A stretch of DNA of 64,000 nt from JAFMJV01 sp963800275. GTDB lineage: Bacteria; Chloroflexota; Limnocylindria; Limnocylindrales; CSP1-4. This document shows, piece by piece, positions 52,413 through 61,450 of the stretch (positions within the stretch are counted from its first letter, which is position 1; each line of letters opens with the position of its first letter). The notes beneath the pieces were generated by a model. The model did no database searches and had not been told where the DNA came from. It saw only the letters and a list, made by a program, of their open reading frames with translations. Made by a program: the position numbers and the translations under genes. The stretch lies in NCBI GenBank assembly GCA_963800275.1, contig CAWDAI010000008.1:124001-188000 (forward strand), written 5' to 3'.

Positions 52413-53006
52413 TCAGCTCCGCGCTCGCGGCCCGAAGCGGCCGTCCGCGGCCAGCTCTGCGGCCATCTCGCCGTGCAGCTGGGCGATGACGCGGGCGTGC
52501 GTCCCACGGGCCTCGCCGGCCGCCGCGAGGCCCAGCTCGACCGCGGCCTCCACGTCGGTCATGTCGCCACCGAAGAGCAGGTAGCCCTTGCCACCGAGAT
52601 CGTCGGCCAGGCGCAGCTCCAGGAGCCGGACGAGCGCGCCCTTGAGCCCGGCATCGGCGGCGCGGATGACCGCCGCCACCGTGGCTGCCTCGATGACGCC
52701 GAGGGCATCGGCCGTGGCCGGCGCGCGGGCGCCACGCACGCCTTCGACCACGTCGGGGTGGATGTGTGGCAGGAAGACCGCGTCGCGCAGCCAGAGGCCG
52801 GCCAGCTCACGCCCGGCCTGGAGGGCCTCCTCCACGTCGGCCACCGCCCCGCCCACCAGCACGAGGTACTTGCCCGGGTGGACCGTGCCCGCGCGCAGCA
52901 CCTCGATGGGCGCGCGCTTGGCCATGGCGTCGCCGACCTCGATGCCGGCGGCGATCGACTCCAGCTCCAGCAGCCCGAGTGCAGGCTCCACCGGGGGCGC
53001 GGCCAT
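52413..53006 (-). CDS. BMC-T tandem-domain shell protein
   Basis: A 197-residue protein of two BMC domains. Domain 1 (residues 8-75) has ALGLLELESIAAGIEVGDAM; domain 2 (100-175) has ALGVIEAATVAAVIRAADAG and YLLFGGDMTDVEAAVELGL. It would form pseudohexamers that tile shell facets, with a pore larger than that of BMC-H proteins. The pore-facing cysteines of PduT are not evident, so it is probably not an iron-sulfur member. The stop of the aldehyde dehydrogenase overlaps its start. Confidence 0.9.
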   Translation of the reverse strand: MAAPPVEPALGLLELESIAAGIEVGDAMAKRAPIEVLRAGTVHPGKYLVLVGGAVADVEEALQAGRELAGLWLRDAVFLPHIHPDVVEGVRGARAPATADALGVIEAATVAAVIRAADAGLKGALVRLLELRLADDLGGKGYLLFGGDMTDVEAAVELGLAAAGEARGTHARVIAQLHGEMAAELAADGRFGPRARS

Positions 53007-54457
53007 CAGACGATCCGCAACGCGCCCACGACGGTGACCCGCCGCTCGCGCGAGAAGGTGCGTGGTCGGGTCAGGCCGTCACCGGTAGGGGAGGCGATGG
53101 AGAAGGAGCAGAAGCCCTCGCCATCGGCGCCGAGCCCGGCCAGGTTGGGTCCGTTGGCCACGAAGATGGAGCAGTTCATGGCCCGGGCCATGTGCGTGAT
53201 GGTCTCGACGTTGGTGGAGTGGATGGAGGCGGTGTGGCGGAAGCCGTGCTCCATGCGCACGGCCAGGTCGATGGCCGTCTCGACCGAGCCCACGCGCACC
53301 ACCGGCAGCACCGGCATCATCTGCTCGGTCCAGGCCAGCGAGTGGTCGCGGGGAACGTCCGCTACCAGCAGCCGCGGCTCGGGATCGGCCTGGACGCCGA
53401 TCTCGGCCAGGATGCGCGAAGCGTCCTTCCCGATCCAGGCCGGGTTCATCACGCCCGGCTTGCCGGGGGCACCGAGCTCTTTGAAGATGACGCGCTCCAG
53501 CTTGCGGACCTCGTGCTCCTTGAGCAGGTACGCCCTGTGCTGGGCCATGGAGCGCAGCAGCCGATCGGCGATGGTGTCCACGGCCAGCACGACCTTCTCG
53601 TCGATGCACACGATGTTGTTGTCGAAGGAGGCTCCGCGCACGATGTCGGCGCCGGCGCGCTCGACGTCGGCGGTCGCGTCCACCACCGCGGGCGGGTTGC
53701 CGGGCCCGGCCGTGATGGCGCGCTTGTCCGTCTTGAGGGCTTCGCGCACCACGCCCGGCCCACCGGTCACCAGCAGCACCCGCACGCCGGGGTGGTTCAT
53801 CAGGGCTCGGGCGCTGTCGATGGTCGGTACGGCCACGCCGGTGACGAGGTCGTTCGGGCCGCCGGCCTCGACGATGGCGCGCTGGATGAAGCGGATCGTC
53901 TCGGCCGAGCAGGCCGCCGCGCTGGGATGCGCGTTGAAGACGACCGCGTTGCCGGCGCTGACGATGCTGATGGTGTTGTTGATGATGGTGGAGGTGGGAT
54001 TGGTCACGGGCGTGATGGCGCCGACCACGCCGAACGGCGCCCACTCGGTGACCATCATGCCCCGGTCCCCGGAGACCGCCTGCACCTCCAGGTCCTCCGG
54101 TCCGGGCGCCTTGGTCGTGACCAGCCGGTTCTTGACGACCTTGTCCTCGTAGCGCCCGAGTCCGGTCTCCGCGTGGGCCATGCGGGCAAGCTGTTCGGCT
54201 CGCGCGAGCATGGCCGCGCGGACCGCCTCGATGACGGCCTTGCGCCGGCCCAGGCCGGCATCGCCGAAGGCGCGAAAGGCGCGTCCGGCGGCAGCGACCG
54301 CGTCATCGACCGTGGCGTGGATGCCGTCGCCGGTCTCCACGCTCGCCCCGGCGACCTCCGCGGCAGCTTGCATACCCATGCCCGGCCGAGCCGGGTCGGC
54401 AGCCGCGAGGCGCCGCTGCACCCGCTCGATGATCTCGCTGATCTCGCGTTCGTCCAT
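53006..54457 (-). CDS. CoA-acylating aldehyde dehydrogenase, PduP/EutE type, with encapsulation peptide
   Basis: A 483-residue enzyme converting an aldehyde plus CoA and NAD+ into acyl-CoA. The catalytic Cys is C284 in SFDNNIVCIDEK; the NAD-binding fold has GAITPVTNPTST. The first 18 residues, MDEREISEIIERVQRRLA, form an amphipathic helix separated from the rest by a short linker, as in PduP and EutE where it targets cargo to the shell. This is the core cargo that removes the toxic aldehyde made by the aldolase. The ATG at 54457 is chosen because it starts that helix. Confidence 0.93.
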   Translation of the reverse strand: MDEREISEIIERVQRRLAAADPARPGMGMQAAAEVAGASVETGDGIHATVDDAVAAAGRAFRAFGDAGLGRRKAVIEAVRAAMLARAEQLARMAHAETGLGRYEDKVVKNRLVTTKAPGPEDLEVQAVSGDRGMMVTEWAPFGVVGAITPVTNPTSTIINNTISIVSAGNAVVFNAHPSAAACSAETIRFIQRAIVEAGGPNDLVTGVAVPTIDSARALMNHPGVRVLLVTGGPGVVREALKTDKRAITAGPGNPPAVVDATADVERAGADIVRGASFDNNIVCIDEKVVLAVDTIADRLLRSMAQHRAYLLKEHEVRKLERVIFKELGAPGKPGVMNPAWIGKDASRILAEIGVQADPEPRLLVADVPRDHSLAWTEQMMPVLPVVRVGSVETAIDLAVRMEHGFRHTASIHSTNVETITHMARAMNCSIFVANGPNLAGLGADGEGFCSFSIASPTGDGLTRPRTFSRERRVTVVGALRIV

Positions 54458-54468
54458 CCGTCGATCCG

Positions 54469-54756
54469 CTACTTGCGGTAGACCTCCACGCCATCGACCT
54501 CCCACTGGTCGACGATGGCCATGATCACCGCGTCACAGGGCTTGTCGCGGGTCTCGGCCGTGTTGCGCGCGGAGCTGCCGCTCGCATAGAGCACCACCTC
54601 GCCCACACCGGCTCCGACCGCATCAGCGGCCACGACGTAGCCGCCGGTCTCGTTATCCTCCGCATCGAGCTGACGCACGACGAGGAGCTTCCAGCCCTCG
54701 GTCAGCGGCTCCTTGCGGGTGGCCACCACCGTGCCGGTCACTCGTCCGAGCAACAT
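54469..54756 (-). CDS. BMC-P shell pentamer protein, copy 3
   Basis: A 95-residue EutN/CcmL-type protein: MLLGRVTGTVVATRKEPLTE, then GYVVAADAVGAGVGEVVLYAS and MAIVDQWEVDG. It sits just before the aldehyde dehydrogenase gene in the transcription order and is the most divergent of the three at its C-terminus (EVYRK). The function is a shell vertex. Confidence 0.92.
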   Translation of the reverse strand: MLLGRVTGTVVATRKEPLTEGWKLLVVRQLDAEDNETGGYVVAADAVGAGVGEVVLYASGSSARNTAETRDKPCDAVIMAIVDQWEVDGVEVYRK

Positions 54757-54817
54757 GCTGCTTCGCGCTCCTGACGGGAAGGGTGCCGGACCGTCGGCCC
54801 GGCACCGCCTCCGCTGA

Positions 54818-55132
54818 CTACTTCTTCCGGCTGCCGGTCTCGGCCTCGGCCTCGTCGAGCCGGCCGAGCGGCAGGACCAGGTCCACGTTCGTGTGCGGGC
54901 GGGCGATGACGTGGCTGCTCACGACCTCGCCGACCTTCTCGGCGTTGCGCAGGCCGGCGTCCACGGCTGCCTTCACGGCCGCGACATCTCCCCGCACCAC
55001 GGCGGTGACGTATCCGCCGCCGGTCTTCTCGTAGCTCACCAGCTCGACCTTGGCGGCCTTGACCATCGCGTCGGCGGCCTCGACCATGGCGGTGAACCCG
55101 CGGGTCTCGATCATGCCCAGTGCTTCAGCCAT
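54818..55132 (-). CDS. BMC-H shell hexamer protein
   Basis: A 104-residue BMC-domain protein, the main facet tile: MAEALGMIETRGFTAMVEAA, the pore-side loop SYEKTGGGYVTAVVRGD and VVSSHVIARPHTNVDLVLPL. The only single-domain BMC-H gene in the locus. The ATG at 55132 is used since it starts MAEALGMIE, the classic opening, with AAGGGAG 10 bases before. An upstream ATG at 55195 would add an unusual Glu/Arg/Thr/Asn-rich repeat extension. Confidence 0.95.
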   Translation of the reverse strand: MAEALGMIETRGFTAMVEAADAMVKAAKVELVSYEKTGGGYVTAVVRGDVAAVKAAVDAGLRNAEKVGEVVSSHVIARPHTNVDLVLPLGRLDEAEAETGSRKK

Positions 55133-55195
55133 CGGTTCGTTCTCCCTTCGTTCCTGTCGTTCGTTGGTCGTTCGTTCGGTGTTCGTTCGTTCCAT
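55133..55195 (-). repeat. GAACGA-rich low-complexity leader before BMC-H
   Basis: On the minus strand this stretch is a run of degenerate GAACGAACG units, ending in GGGAGAACGAACCG before the BMC-H start. If read from the ATG at 55195, it encodes a Glu-Arg-Thr-Asn repeat in frame with the shell protein. No known leader matches. Confidence 0.7.
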
Positions 55196-55216
55196 CGGCT
55201 GTCTCGGGGGTCGCGT

Positions 55217-55829
55217 CTACTTCGCCTCGCGACCCTCCAGCCCCTCGACCGCGGCGACCGCGGCGCGCCAGCCGACGTCGATATCGCGCTCCTCGCCGCC
55301 AAGGTAGACGCGGCCCATGGAGCCGAAGTTGCGCACCTCGAGCACGTTGATGTGGGCCGCCTTCTCGGCCTCGTTGGCAGCCAGCGCGGCGTAGGCGGCC
55401 GGCTCCATCTCGAGCACGTAGAGGGTCTGCCCGGGGATGAGCATCTGGCCGTGCCGCGTGCGGTTGATGAGCTGCGCCTGGTGGTCGTCGATGCGGCGGA
55501 TGATCTGGCTCGAGAGCACGTGCGGCTTGATGCGATCGGTCTCCTTGAGCCCGATCTCGTCGAGGATGGCAGCACCGGCCGCGCGCACCTCGGCCTGCTC
55601 GGGCGAGTGGATCTCGAGCATGCCGTAGTAGCGCTCGATGATCTGCATGCCGGGCTTGACGTGGGTCGACTTGAGGGCGATGTCGGTGAGGCGGTTGATC
55701 TCGATGCCGGGCGAGATCTCGATCGACAGCGAGGCGTCCCCGGCCAGCGGCAGGAAGCCCTGCGCCACGGTCCCCAGGAAGGCCGCGTACTGGGCCTGCA
55801 GGCTGTCGATGTAGGAATAGGCCCTCAGA

Positions 55830-55843
<14 letters not shown>
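55217..55843 (-). CDS. Divergent tandem-BMC-domain shell protein (BMC-T-like)
   Basis: A 208-residue protein of the operon that does not match the standard shell types by eye but has two BMC-like folds. The first is residues 38-97 (strand LSIEISPG, helix, strand MQIIERYYG, strand MLEIHSPEQAEVRAAGAAIL). The second is residues 139-203 (strand TLYVLEMEP, helix AAYAALAANEAEKAAH, NVLEVRNFGSMG, RVYLGGEERDIDVGWRAAV). A hydrophilic linker (98-138) and an N-terminal helical segment (1-36) are extra. It is between DeoC and BMC-H. It overlaps the deoC stop by 14 bases. I infer a shell or shell-docking role. Confidence 0.75.
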
Positions 55844-56716
<873 letters not shown>

Positions 56717-56720
<4 letters not shown>

Positions 56721-57313
56721 CGGTCCCTTCCCCCGGATGCGCCGGTGTAGGAGCGTTCGATCGCGCTGATCTTGTCGACGCGGCGGCCGTGGCGTTCGGC
56801 CCCCCAGTCGGTGTCAAGCCAGGTCTCCACGATCTGGCGGGCCAGGGCCGTGCCCAGGAAGCCTGCTCCGAGCGTGAGCACGTTGGCGTAGTTGTGCTCG
56901 CGGCTGTTGCGCGCGGACGAGAGATCATGGCAGTTGGCGGCGCGCACCCCGGGGACCTTGTTGGCGGCCATGGCCGAGCCGATGCCCGCGCCATCGACCA
57001 CGATGCCCCAGGTCGCGGTGCCATCCGCGACCAGCTGGGCCACGGCCAGGGCCAGGTCGGGATAGTCGACCGCGTCGTCGCTGTGGGTGCCGCAGTCGCG
57101 CACGCCATAACCGTGCTCGGTCAGCCAGGCCCCGATCGCATCCTTCATGCGCCAGCCGCCGTGATCACCGGCGATGGCCACCACGGTCTTGCCATCGCGG
57201 GCGAGCGTCGATCCCGTGGTGGCCGACGCCGGCACGGGCTCCACCGTCTGGTCCACGATCCGTCGCACGAGGGCGCGGATCTCTTCGGCACTGGGAGCAC
57301 GGGGGTCAGCCAT
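56717..57313 (-). CDS. RpiB-family protein in the microcompartment operon, active site altered
   Basis: A 198-residue RpiB/LacAB homologue. The N-terminus (SAEEIRALVRRIVDQTV) is an amphipathic helix like encapsulation peptides, followed by a linker and the isomerase core from about 42: AIAGDHGGWRMKDAI, YPDLALAVAQLV, and HNYANVLTLGAGFLG. In the catalytic strand E. coli has Cys; here it is D107 in VVDGAGIGSAMAANK, with Ser in the place of the mycobacterial Glu. Activity may therefore be different or lost. SPU-type loci carry RpiB-like proteins of unknown detailed role. Overlaps both neighbours. Confidence 0.88.
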
Positions 57314-58259
57314 GCGTCAGCACCCACTCGGCCGTGGCCTCGTCGGTCACGAACGTGCGCACCCACCCGCCACGGAGGGCGCCAAGCGCGATCCGGCCCC
57401 GACCCGGACCGGCGGCGAGGGCCACGGTCTGCTTGCCCATCAGGTCGGCCAGGGGCAGTCCGACCGTTCGTGTGTCGAGCTCCGGCAGGGCGATCTCGCC
57501 GTCGAGCGTGATGAAGCGACCGAGCACGTCGCCCACGGCTCCGGCCCGCTCCAGGCGGCGCAGGTCATGGCGGTCGAGATAGCCCGAGGCCACGTGCACG
57601 CTGTCCGGTCCCATCACCCCCATGCCGAAGACGGCGCTCGTGGCGAGGCGGGCAGCGGTCAGCGGGTCAGCGACCGAGGCGTCCGCTTCCAGCGCGCGCC
57701 GCAGCTCCGCGCTGCCCACGATGGCAGGTGCCGGCATGAGCTGGATGGTGGCCCCGGTGGTGCTGCCGAAGCGCTCCACGACCTCCTGGTAGCGAGTCGG
57801 CTGGGCCGAGCGGCTGATGGCCCCGTTGAGCTGCACGATCAGCTGGGCCTTCGTCCAGCCGGGTCGCAGGCGAGCGGCCAGCTCCAGCATGGTGCGGCCC
57901 CAGGACACGCCGATGACGCCGGCCGGAGCCGCCTGCGCGAGCACGTCCGCGGCGGCTTCTGCCACGCGCTCCCGCACCAGTCGCTCGTCGGCGCCGGGAG
58001 CGTCCACGACCACCGCGTCGGCCAGCCCGAACCGCTCCACGAGCGCGCTCTCGAGCGCGACCAGGCGCGCCGCGGGGTGCACGATCTCGATACGCACGGC
58101 CTGCTCCCGCAGCGCGCGGTCGAGCAGGCGTCCGACCTTGAAGCGGCTGACGCCCAGCTGCTTGCCCACGGCGTCCTGGGTCAGCTGCCCGTGGTAGTAG
58201 AGCTGGGCGGCGCGCAGCATCAGGCGGGTGTCACCTGGGGTCGTCACGGCATCGCTCAT
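57306..58259 (-). CDS. SorC/DeoR-like sugar-binding transcriptional regulator
   Basis: A 317-residue regulator. It has an N-terminal helix-turn-helix (LMLRAAQLYYHGQLTQDAVGKQLGVSRFKVGRLLDRA, written here as residues 13-50) and a C-terminal SorC-type sugar-phosphate-binding domain (VIGVSWGRTMLELAARL, then HVASGYLDRHDLRRL and VGDVLGRFITLDGE). SorC regulators usually respond to phosphorylated sugars, which fits deoxyribose or ribose phosphate as inducer. The gene heads the microcompartment operon, with the start at ATG 58259. A dyad and a promoter lie just upstream. Confidence 0.92.
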   Translation of the reverse strand: MSDAVTTPGDTRLMLRAAQLYYHGQLTQDAVGKQLGVSRFKVGRLLDRALREQAVRIEIVHPAARLVALESALVERFGLADAVVVDAPGADERLVRERVAEAAADVLAQAAPAGVIGVSWGRTMLELAARLRPGWTKAQLIVQLNGAISRSAQPTRYQEVVERFGSTTGATIQLMPAPAIVGSAELRRALEADASVADPLTAARLATSAVFGMGVMGPDSVHVASGYLDRHDLRRLERAGAVGDVLGRFITLDGEIALPELDTRTVGLPLADLMGKQTVALAAGPGRGRIALGALRGGWVRTFVTDEATAEWVLTHG

Positions 58260-58260
58260 A

Positions 58261-58278
58261 TGTGCAGAGTCCTGCTCA
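58261..58278. promoter_or_regulatory. Imperfect 18-base dyad before the regulator gene
   Basis: TGTGCAGAGTCCTGCTCA has seven-base arms (58261-58267, 58272-58278) with one mismatch around a four-base spacer. It ends one base before the start codon of the SorC-type regulator and sits around the expected transcript start, so a bound repressor would block the operon. The heptamer GCTCATA also occurs twice, 20 bases apart (58254 and 58274). Confidence 0.55.
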
Positions 58279-58285
58279 TAAGTGG

Positions 58286-58313
58286 AGGGTATCACCGACA
58301 GGTCCGCTGTCAA
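58286..58313 (-). promoter_or_regulatory. Probable sigma-70-type promoter of the microcompartment operon
   Basis: On the minus strand TTGACA (58313-58308, perfect -35) is followed after 16 bases by TACCCT (58291-58286), which keeps T1, A2 and T6 of the -10 box. The start would be near 58279, giving a leader of about 20 bases before the regulator ATG. Confidence 0.6.
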
Positions 58314-58687
58314 TCCCCTGCTTCGCGGTCGTGAACGACCAGCGGATCGGTCAGCCCGAAGGGGCCAGCGACAAGGTCACCCTTGAGCACATGGAGACGA
58401 GCGAGGGATCACTCCGCGCCAGGACCTAGCCGGGGCCACCTTCGCGCCAGATGGCAGCCGAGGTGGCCTTGGGCGCGGATCGACCGCCGATCCGACCCCG
58501 GGCACCGGGCGACCGCATACCCCGATGACGCAGATCGATGCCGTCCACGCTGTGATCCTGCATGACGGTGCGCGCGGGATCCACGCAGCCACGACGGTGT
58601 CGCGACGAAGGCCACCCCACGTGACATCTGGCGCGATCCGGATGGCGCGATCCGGATGGCGCGATCCCGGAAGCCGTGACGTCCTCG
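58314..58687. other. Non-coding spacer of 374 bases
   Basis: No frame here has family-like protein or a convincing ribosome site. It separates the microcompartment regulator from the convergently ending oxidoreductase gene and holds the tandem repeat at 58630-58667. Nothing else is evident. Confidence 0.6.
58630..58667. repeat. 14-base tandem repeat, 2.7 copies
   Basis: GGCGCGATCCGGAT at 58630-58643 and 58644-58657, then the first ten bases again at 58658-58667. It lies in the spacer after the F420-type oxidoreductase gene. Confidence 0.85.
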
Positions 58688-59623
58688 TCAGTCGAGCTCG
58701 GGCCGGACCTCGGTGGCGAAGCGCTCGAGGGTCTCCTCGTCGTGGGGCGGGACGCTGTGGACGATGAGATGGCGGAAGCCGAGGGCCACGTACGCCCGGG
58801 CCTGCTCGGCGATCTCGGCGGCTGAGCCCATGCGCACCGGCCGGTCCATGCCCGGGTTGGTGGCCTCGTAGCGCGCGAGCACCTGCTTCGCCTCCGCCGG
58901 GTCGTCGCGGATGATCGTCGGGCCCAGGCCGAACGTCCGTTCGATCTCGGCGGGGTCGCGGCCGATCTCGTCGCACCAGCGGCGCAGCACCTCGTCCTTG
59001 TGGGCGGCCTCCTCGGGCGTGATGTTGGCCACGTTCCAGGCGTCGGCGAAGCGGGCCACCGTGCGCAGGGTCTTACGCTCACCACCACCACCGATGAGGA
59101 TGGGCAGCCGGGCCTGGAGTGGCGCCGGCTGGTTGCGCGCCTCGCGGGCGGCGTAGTGCTCGCCTCGTGCGCTGGCGACACCGTCACGCAGCAGCGCGCG
59201 CATGATCTCGACCGCTTCGTCGAGCCAGCCGATGCGTTCGCCGAACCCCTCCCCGAAATCGATGCCGAAGGCCTCGTGCTCGGTCTCGAACCAGGCCGCC
59301 CCGATGCCCAGGTAGGCGCGACCGCCCGAGAGGTGGTCGAGCGTGGTGACCATCTTCACCACCAGGCCTGGGTTGCGGAAGGTGTTGGCACCGACCATCA
59401 GCCCGAGCGTGGGTGTGGTCGTCTGCTGGCTCCAGCCGGCAAGGACGGTGTAGCCCTCGAGCATCGGGCCCGCCGGGTCGCCCACGATGGGGTAGAGGTG
59501 GTCCCAGGTCCAGAGTGAGTCATAGCCCAGCACCTCCGCGCGGCGGGCGACGCCGAGCATGGCCGGCCAGTCGGTGTACTGGTTCCAGATGAGGGTGCCG
59601 ATCTTGACGGCCGCGTCAGTCAC
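58688..59623 (-). CDS. LLM-class F420-dependent oxidoreductase
   Basis: A 311-residue luciferase-superfamily TIM barrel of the F420-dependent style: GTLIWNQYTDWPAMLGVARR, YDSLWTWDHLYPI (cofactor-binding strand 2), GLMVGANTFRNPGLVVKMVTT, RAYLGIGAAWFETEHEAFG and a C-terminal LIVHSVPPHDEE. The enzyme oxidises or reduces an unknown small substrate with F420. It differs from the oxidoreductase at 13148 throughout. GTG start at 59623. No clear operon partner. Confidence 0.88.
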   Translation of the reverse strand: MTDAAVKIGTLIWNQYTDWPAMLGVARRAEVLGYDSLWTWDHLYPIVGDPAGPMLEGYTVLAGWSQQTTTPTLGLMVGANTFRNPGLVVKMVTTLDHLSGGRAYLGIGAAWFETEHEAFGIDFGEGFGERIGWLDEAVEIMRALLRDGVASARGEHYAAREARNQPAPLQARLPILIGGGGERKTLRTVARFADAWNVANITPEEAAHKDEVLRRWCDEIGRDPAEIERTFGLGPTIIRDDPAEAKQVLARYEATNPGMDRPVRMGSAAEIAEQARAYVALGFRHLIVHSVPPHDEETLERFATEVRPELD

Positions 59624-59691
59624 TCGGGTCTCCTTCTTCGCTCGTGGGCTGGGCCAGGCCTCATGCTAGAGCGCTCGACCGGTCGGGCGCT

Positions 59692-60243
59692 CTAGTCGCG
59701 GCCATGCCTGCGGTGGTCGGGCTGGCCCGCCGCCGGGTCCATCTGCTCGCGGATGGCGTCCACCTCTTCAGCGGCGAAGCCCAGCTCGAGGCCGATCTCG
59801 TGGAGCTCGGCGATCTCGGCCGCGGCCATCGAACCGTCCGCTGTCCCCACCATCACGCACGAACGCAAGAGTCGCTGGCGTTGCTGGGGCGAGGAGCTGC
59901 GAGCGAAATCGCGGGTGAAGGCGTAGTCCTCGGTGGCGCCGAAGAGCTGGCTCATCTTGCTGGCCAGGCTGACGATGAGCGTGCCATCGGCCTCTGCGAG
60001 GTCCCCGGCTGAGACGACCGACTCCTCGATGCGGGCAAGCTCCGCATCGCTGAGCTCCGCGTCCACGCGGGCGATGCGCACCAGCACGTAGGCGTAGCTG
60101 GTCAGGAAGCGTCGCCGTTCCTGGGGCAGTGAATCGACGCGGGCGATGGCCTGGCGCAGGCTGGCCACATCCCGGTCCACCGGATCGGCCTCCGACCCCG
60201 GTCGAGCGGAGGCTGCGTCGTCTGTGCCAGGGCTCCCGTCCAC
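59692..60243 (-). CDS. TerB-like helical protein
   Basis: A 183-residue soluble protein of the TerB/DUF533-like helical family. RRFLTSYAYVLVRIARVDAELSDAELARIE and LLRSCVMVGTADGSMAAAEIAELHEIG form the two EF-like acidic helix pairs (VDAELSDAE, ADGSMAAAE) of this fold, which may bind metal. Role unknown; many homologues lie in tellurite- or stress-response genes, but none are here. GTG start. Confidence 0.75.
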   Translation of the reverse strand: MDGSPGTDDAASARPGSEADPVDRDVASLRQAIARVDSLPQERRRFLTSYAYVLVRIARVDAELSDAELARIEESVVSAGDLAEADGTLIVSLASKMSQLFGATEDYAFTRDFARSSSPQQRQRLLRSCVMVGTADGSMAAAEIAELHEIGLELGFAAEEVDAIREQMDPAAGQPDHRRHGRD

Positions 60244-60345
60244 GTCCGTCCTGTCTGCTGCCTCGGCCGGCGGGCTGTCACCGCCCGTGATGCCGCGGCC
60301 CTACCATACGGCACACGTGAGCGACGTCGGGAGCGAGCAGGTCTA

Positions 60346-61398
60346 GTGGATCCTGCCATCAACAGCGCCATCATCTGGATCGGCGTCCTGTTCTGCCTGT
60401 CGCAGTCGGCCATGTTCTCCGGCCTCAACCTGGCCTTCTTCAGCCTCAGCCGGCTGCAGCTGGAGATCGCCAGCGCCAACGGCGACCAGCGAGCCGCGCG
60501 AGTGATGGCCATGCGCTCGGACGCGAGCCTGCTGCTGGCCACCATCCTGTGGGGCAATGTGGGCATCAACGTGCTGCTCACGCTGCTCGTCGGCTCCGTC
60601 CTCGTCGGGGCTCTCGCCTTCGTCTTCTCGACCGTGGTCATCACCTTCGGTGGCGAGATCCTGCCGCAGGCCTACTTCTCGCGCAACGCGCTGCGCATGG
60701 CCTCCCTGCTTGGGCCGGTGCTGCGCATGTACCAGATCCTGCTCCTGCCGGTGGCCCTGCCCTCGGCCCGCATGCTCGATGCCCTGCTGGGGCGCGAGGA
60801 GGTCACCTTCTTCCGCGAGAACGAGCTGCGGCAGCTGATCCAGCACCACATGGATGAACCCGGCGCGGCGGAGGTCGACTGGGTCGAGGGCATGGGCGCG
60901 CTCAACTTCCTGGCGCTCGATGACGTGACCGTGTCAGAGGCCGGTGAGCCGCTCGACGCCTCGAGCGTCCTGGCCCTGCCCTTCCGCGCGGCAGGCAGCA
61001 CGGCCCTCAAGCTGCCTGACCTGACGGCCGGCGTGGACGACCCCTTCGTGCAGCAGGTCAATCGCTCCGGGCGCAAGTGGGTCATCCTGACCGACCCCGA
61101 GGGCGAGCCACGCCTGGCCATGGACGCGGACGGCTTCGTGCGCGACGTCCTCGTGCGCGGCGCCGATGCCGTCGTGGCCCACCACTGCCACCGTCCCATC
61201 ATCGTGCTCGACCCGAGCATGCCCCTCGGCCGCGTCATCGGGCGCCTGCAGGCGGGCAGCGTGCGCGACGAGGACGACGTCATCGACAACGACGTCGTGC
61301 TGCTGTGGGGCGACGCGCGGCGCATCATCACCGGCGCCGATATCCTCGGGCGCCTGCTACGAGGGATCTCCAGCGGCGCGCGTCCATCCAGCGGCTAG
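60346..61398 (+). CDS. CNNM/CorC-like membrane protein (DUF21 plus degenerate CBS region)
   Basis: A 350-residue protein. The N-terminal DUF21 domain has about four helices (IWIGVLFCLSQSAMFSGLNL, then LAFFSLSRLQLEIASANGD, the family hallmark) and a cytoplasmic C-terminal region (about 175-345) resembling a CBS pair, with the last segment WGDARRIITGADILGRLL. CNNM/CorC proteins transport or regulate Mg2+, and others act in haemolysin-like roles. The GTG at 60346 is the start. It is alone on its strand. Confidence 0.85.
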   Translation: MDPAINSAIIWIGVLFCLSQSAMFSGLNLAFFSLSRLQLEIASANGDQRAARVMAMRSDASLLLATILWGNVGINVLLTLLVGSVLVGALAFVFSTVVITFGGEILPQAYFSRNALRMASLLGPVLRMYQILLLPVALPSARMLDALLGREEVTFFRENELRQLIQHHMDEPGAAEVDWVEGMGALNFLALDDVTVSEAGEPLDASSVLALPFRAAGSTALKLPDLTAGVDDPFVQQVNRSGRKWVILTDPEGEPRLAMDADGFVRDVLVRGADAVVAHHCHRPIIVLDPSMPLGRVIGRLQAGSVRDEDDVIDNDVVLLWGDARRIITGADILGRLLRGISSGARPSSG

Positions 61399-61402
61399 GC
61401 CA

Positions 61403-61429
61403 GGCGCAGCGGGCTGCCCACCCTGCGCC
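61403..61429. terminator. Weak hairpin between convergent genes
   Basis: Seven-base arms GGCGCAG (61403-61409) and CTGCGCC (61423-61429) with a 13-base loop, between the CNNM-like stop and the dps stop. Might end both transcripts; weak. Confidence 0.35.
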
Positions 61430-61450
61430 GCGCCGCGACGCACGGGCCGC

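Noticed and set aside
52413..53006. A PduT-like iron-sulfur shell protein.
   Set aside because: No Cys in the pore-lining positions; only the general BMC-T fold is supported.
55133..55195. A possible CRISPR or operator array from the GAACGA units.
   Set aside because: Units are degenerate, short and without spacers; they only make a low-complexity leader.
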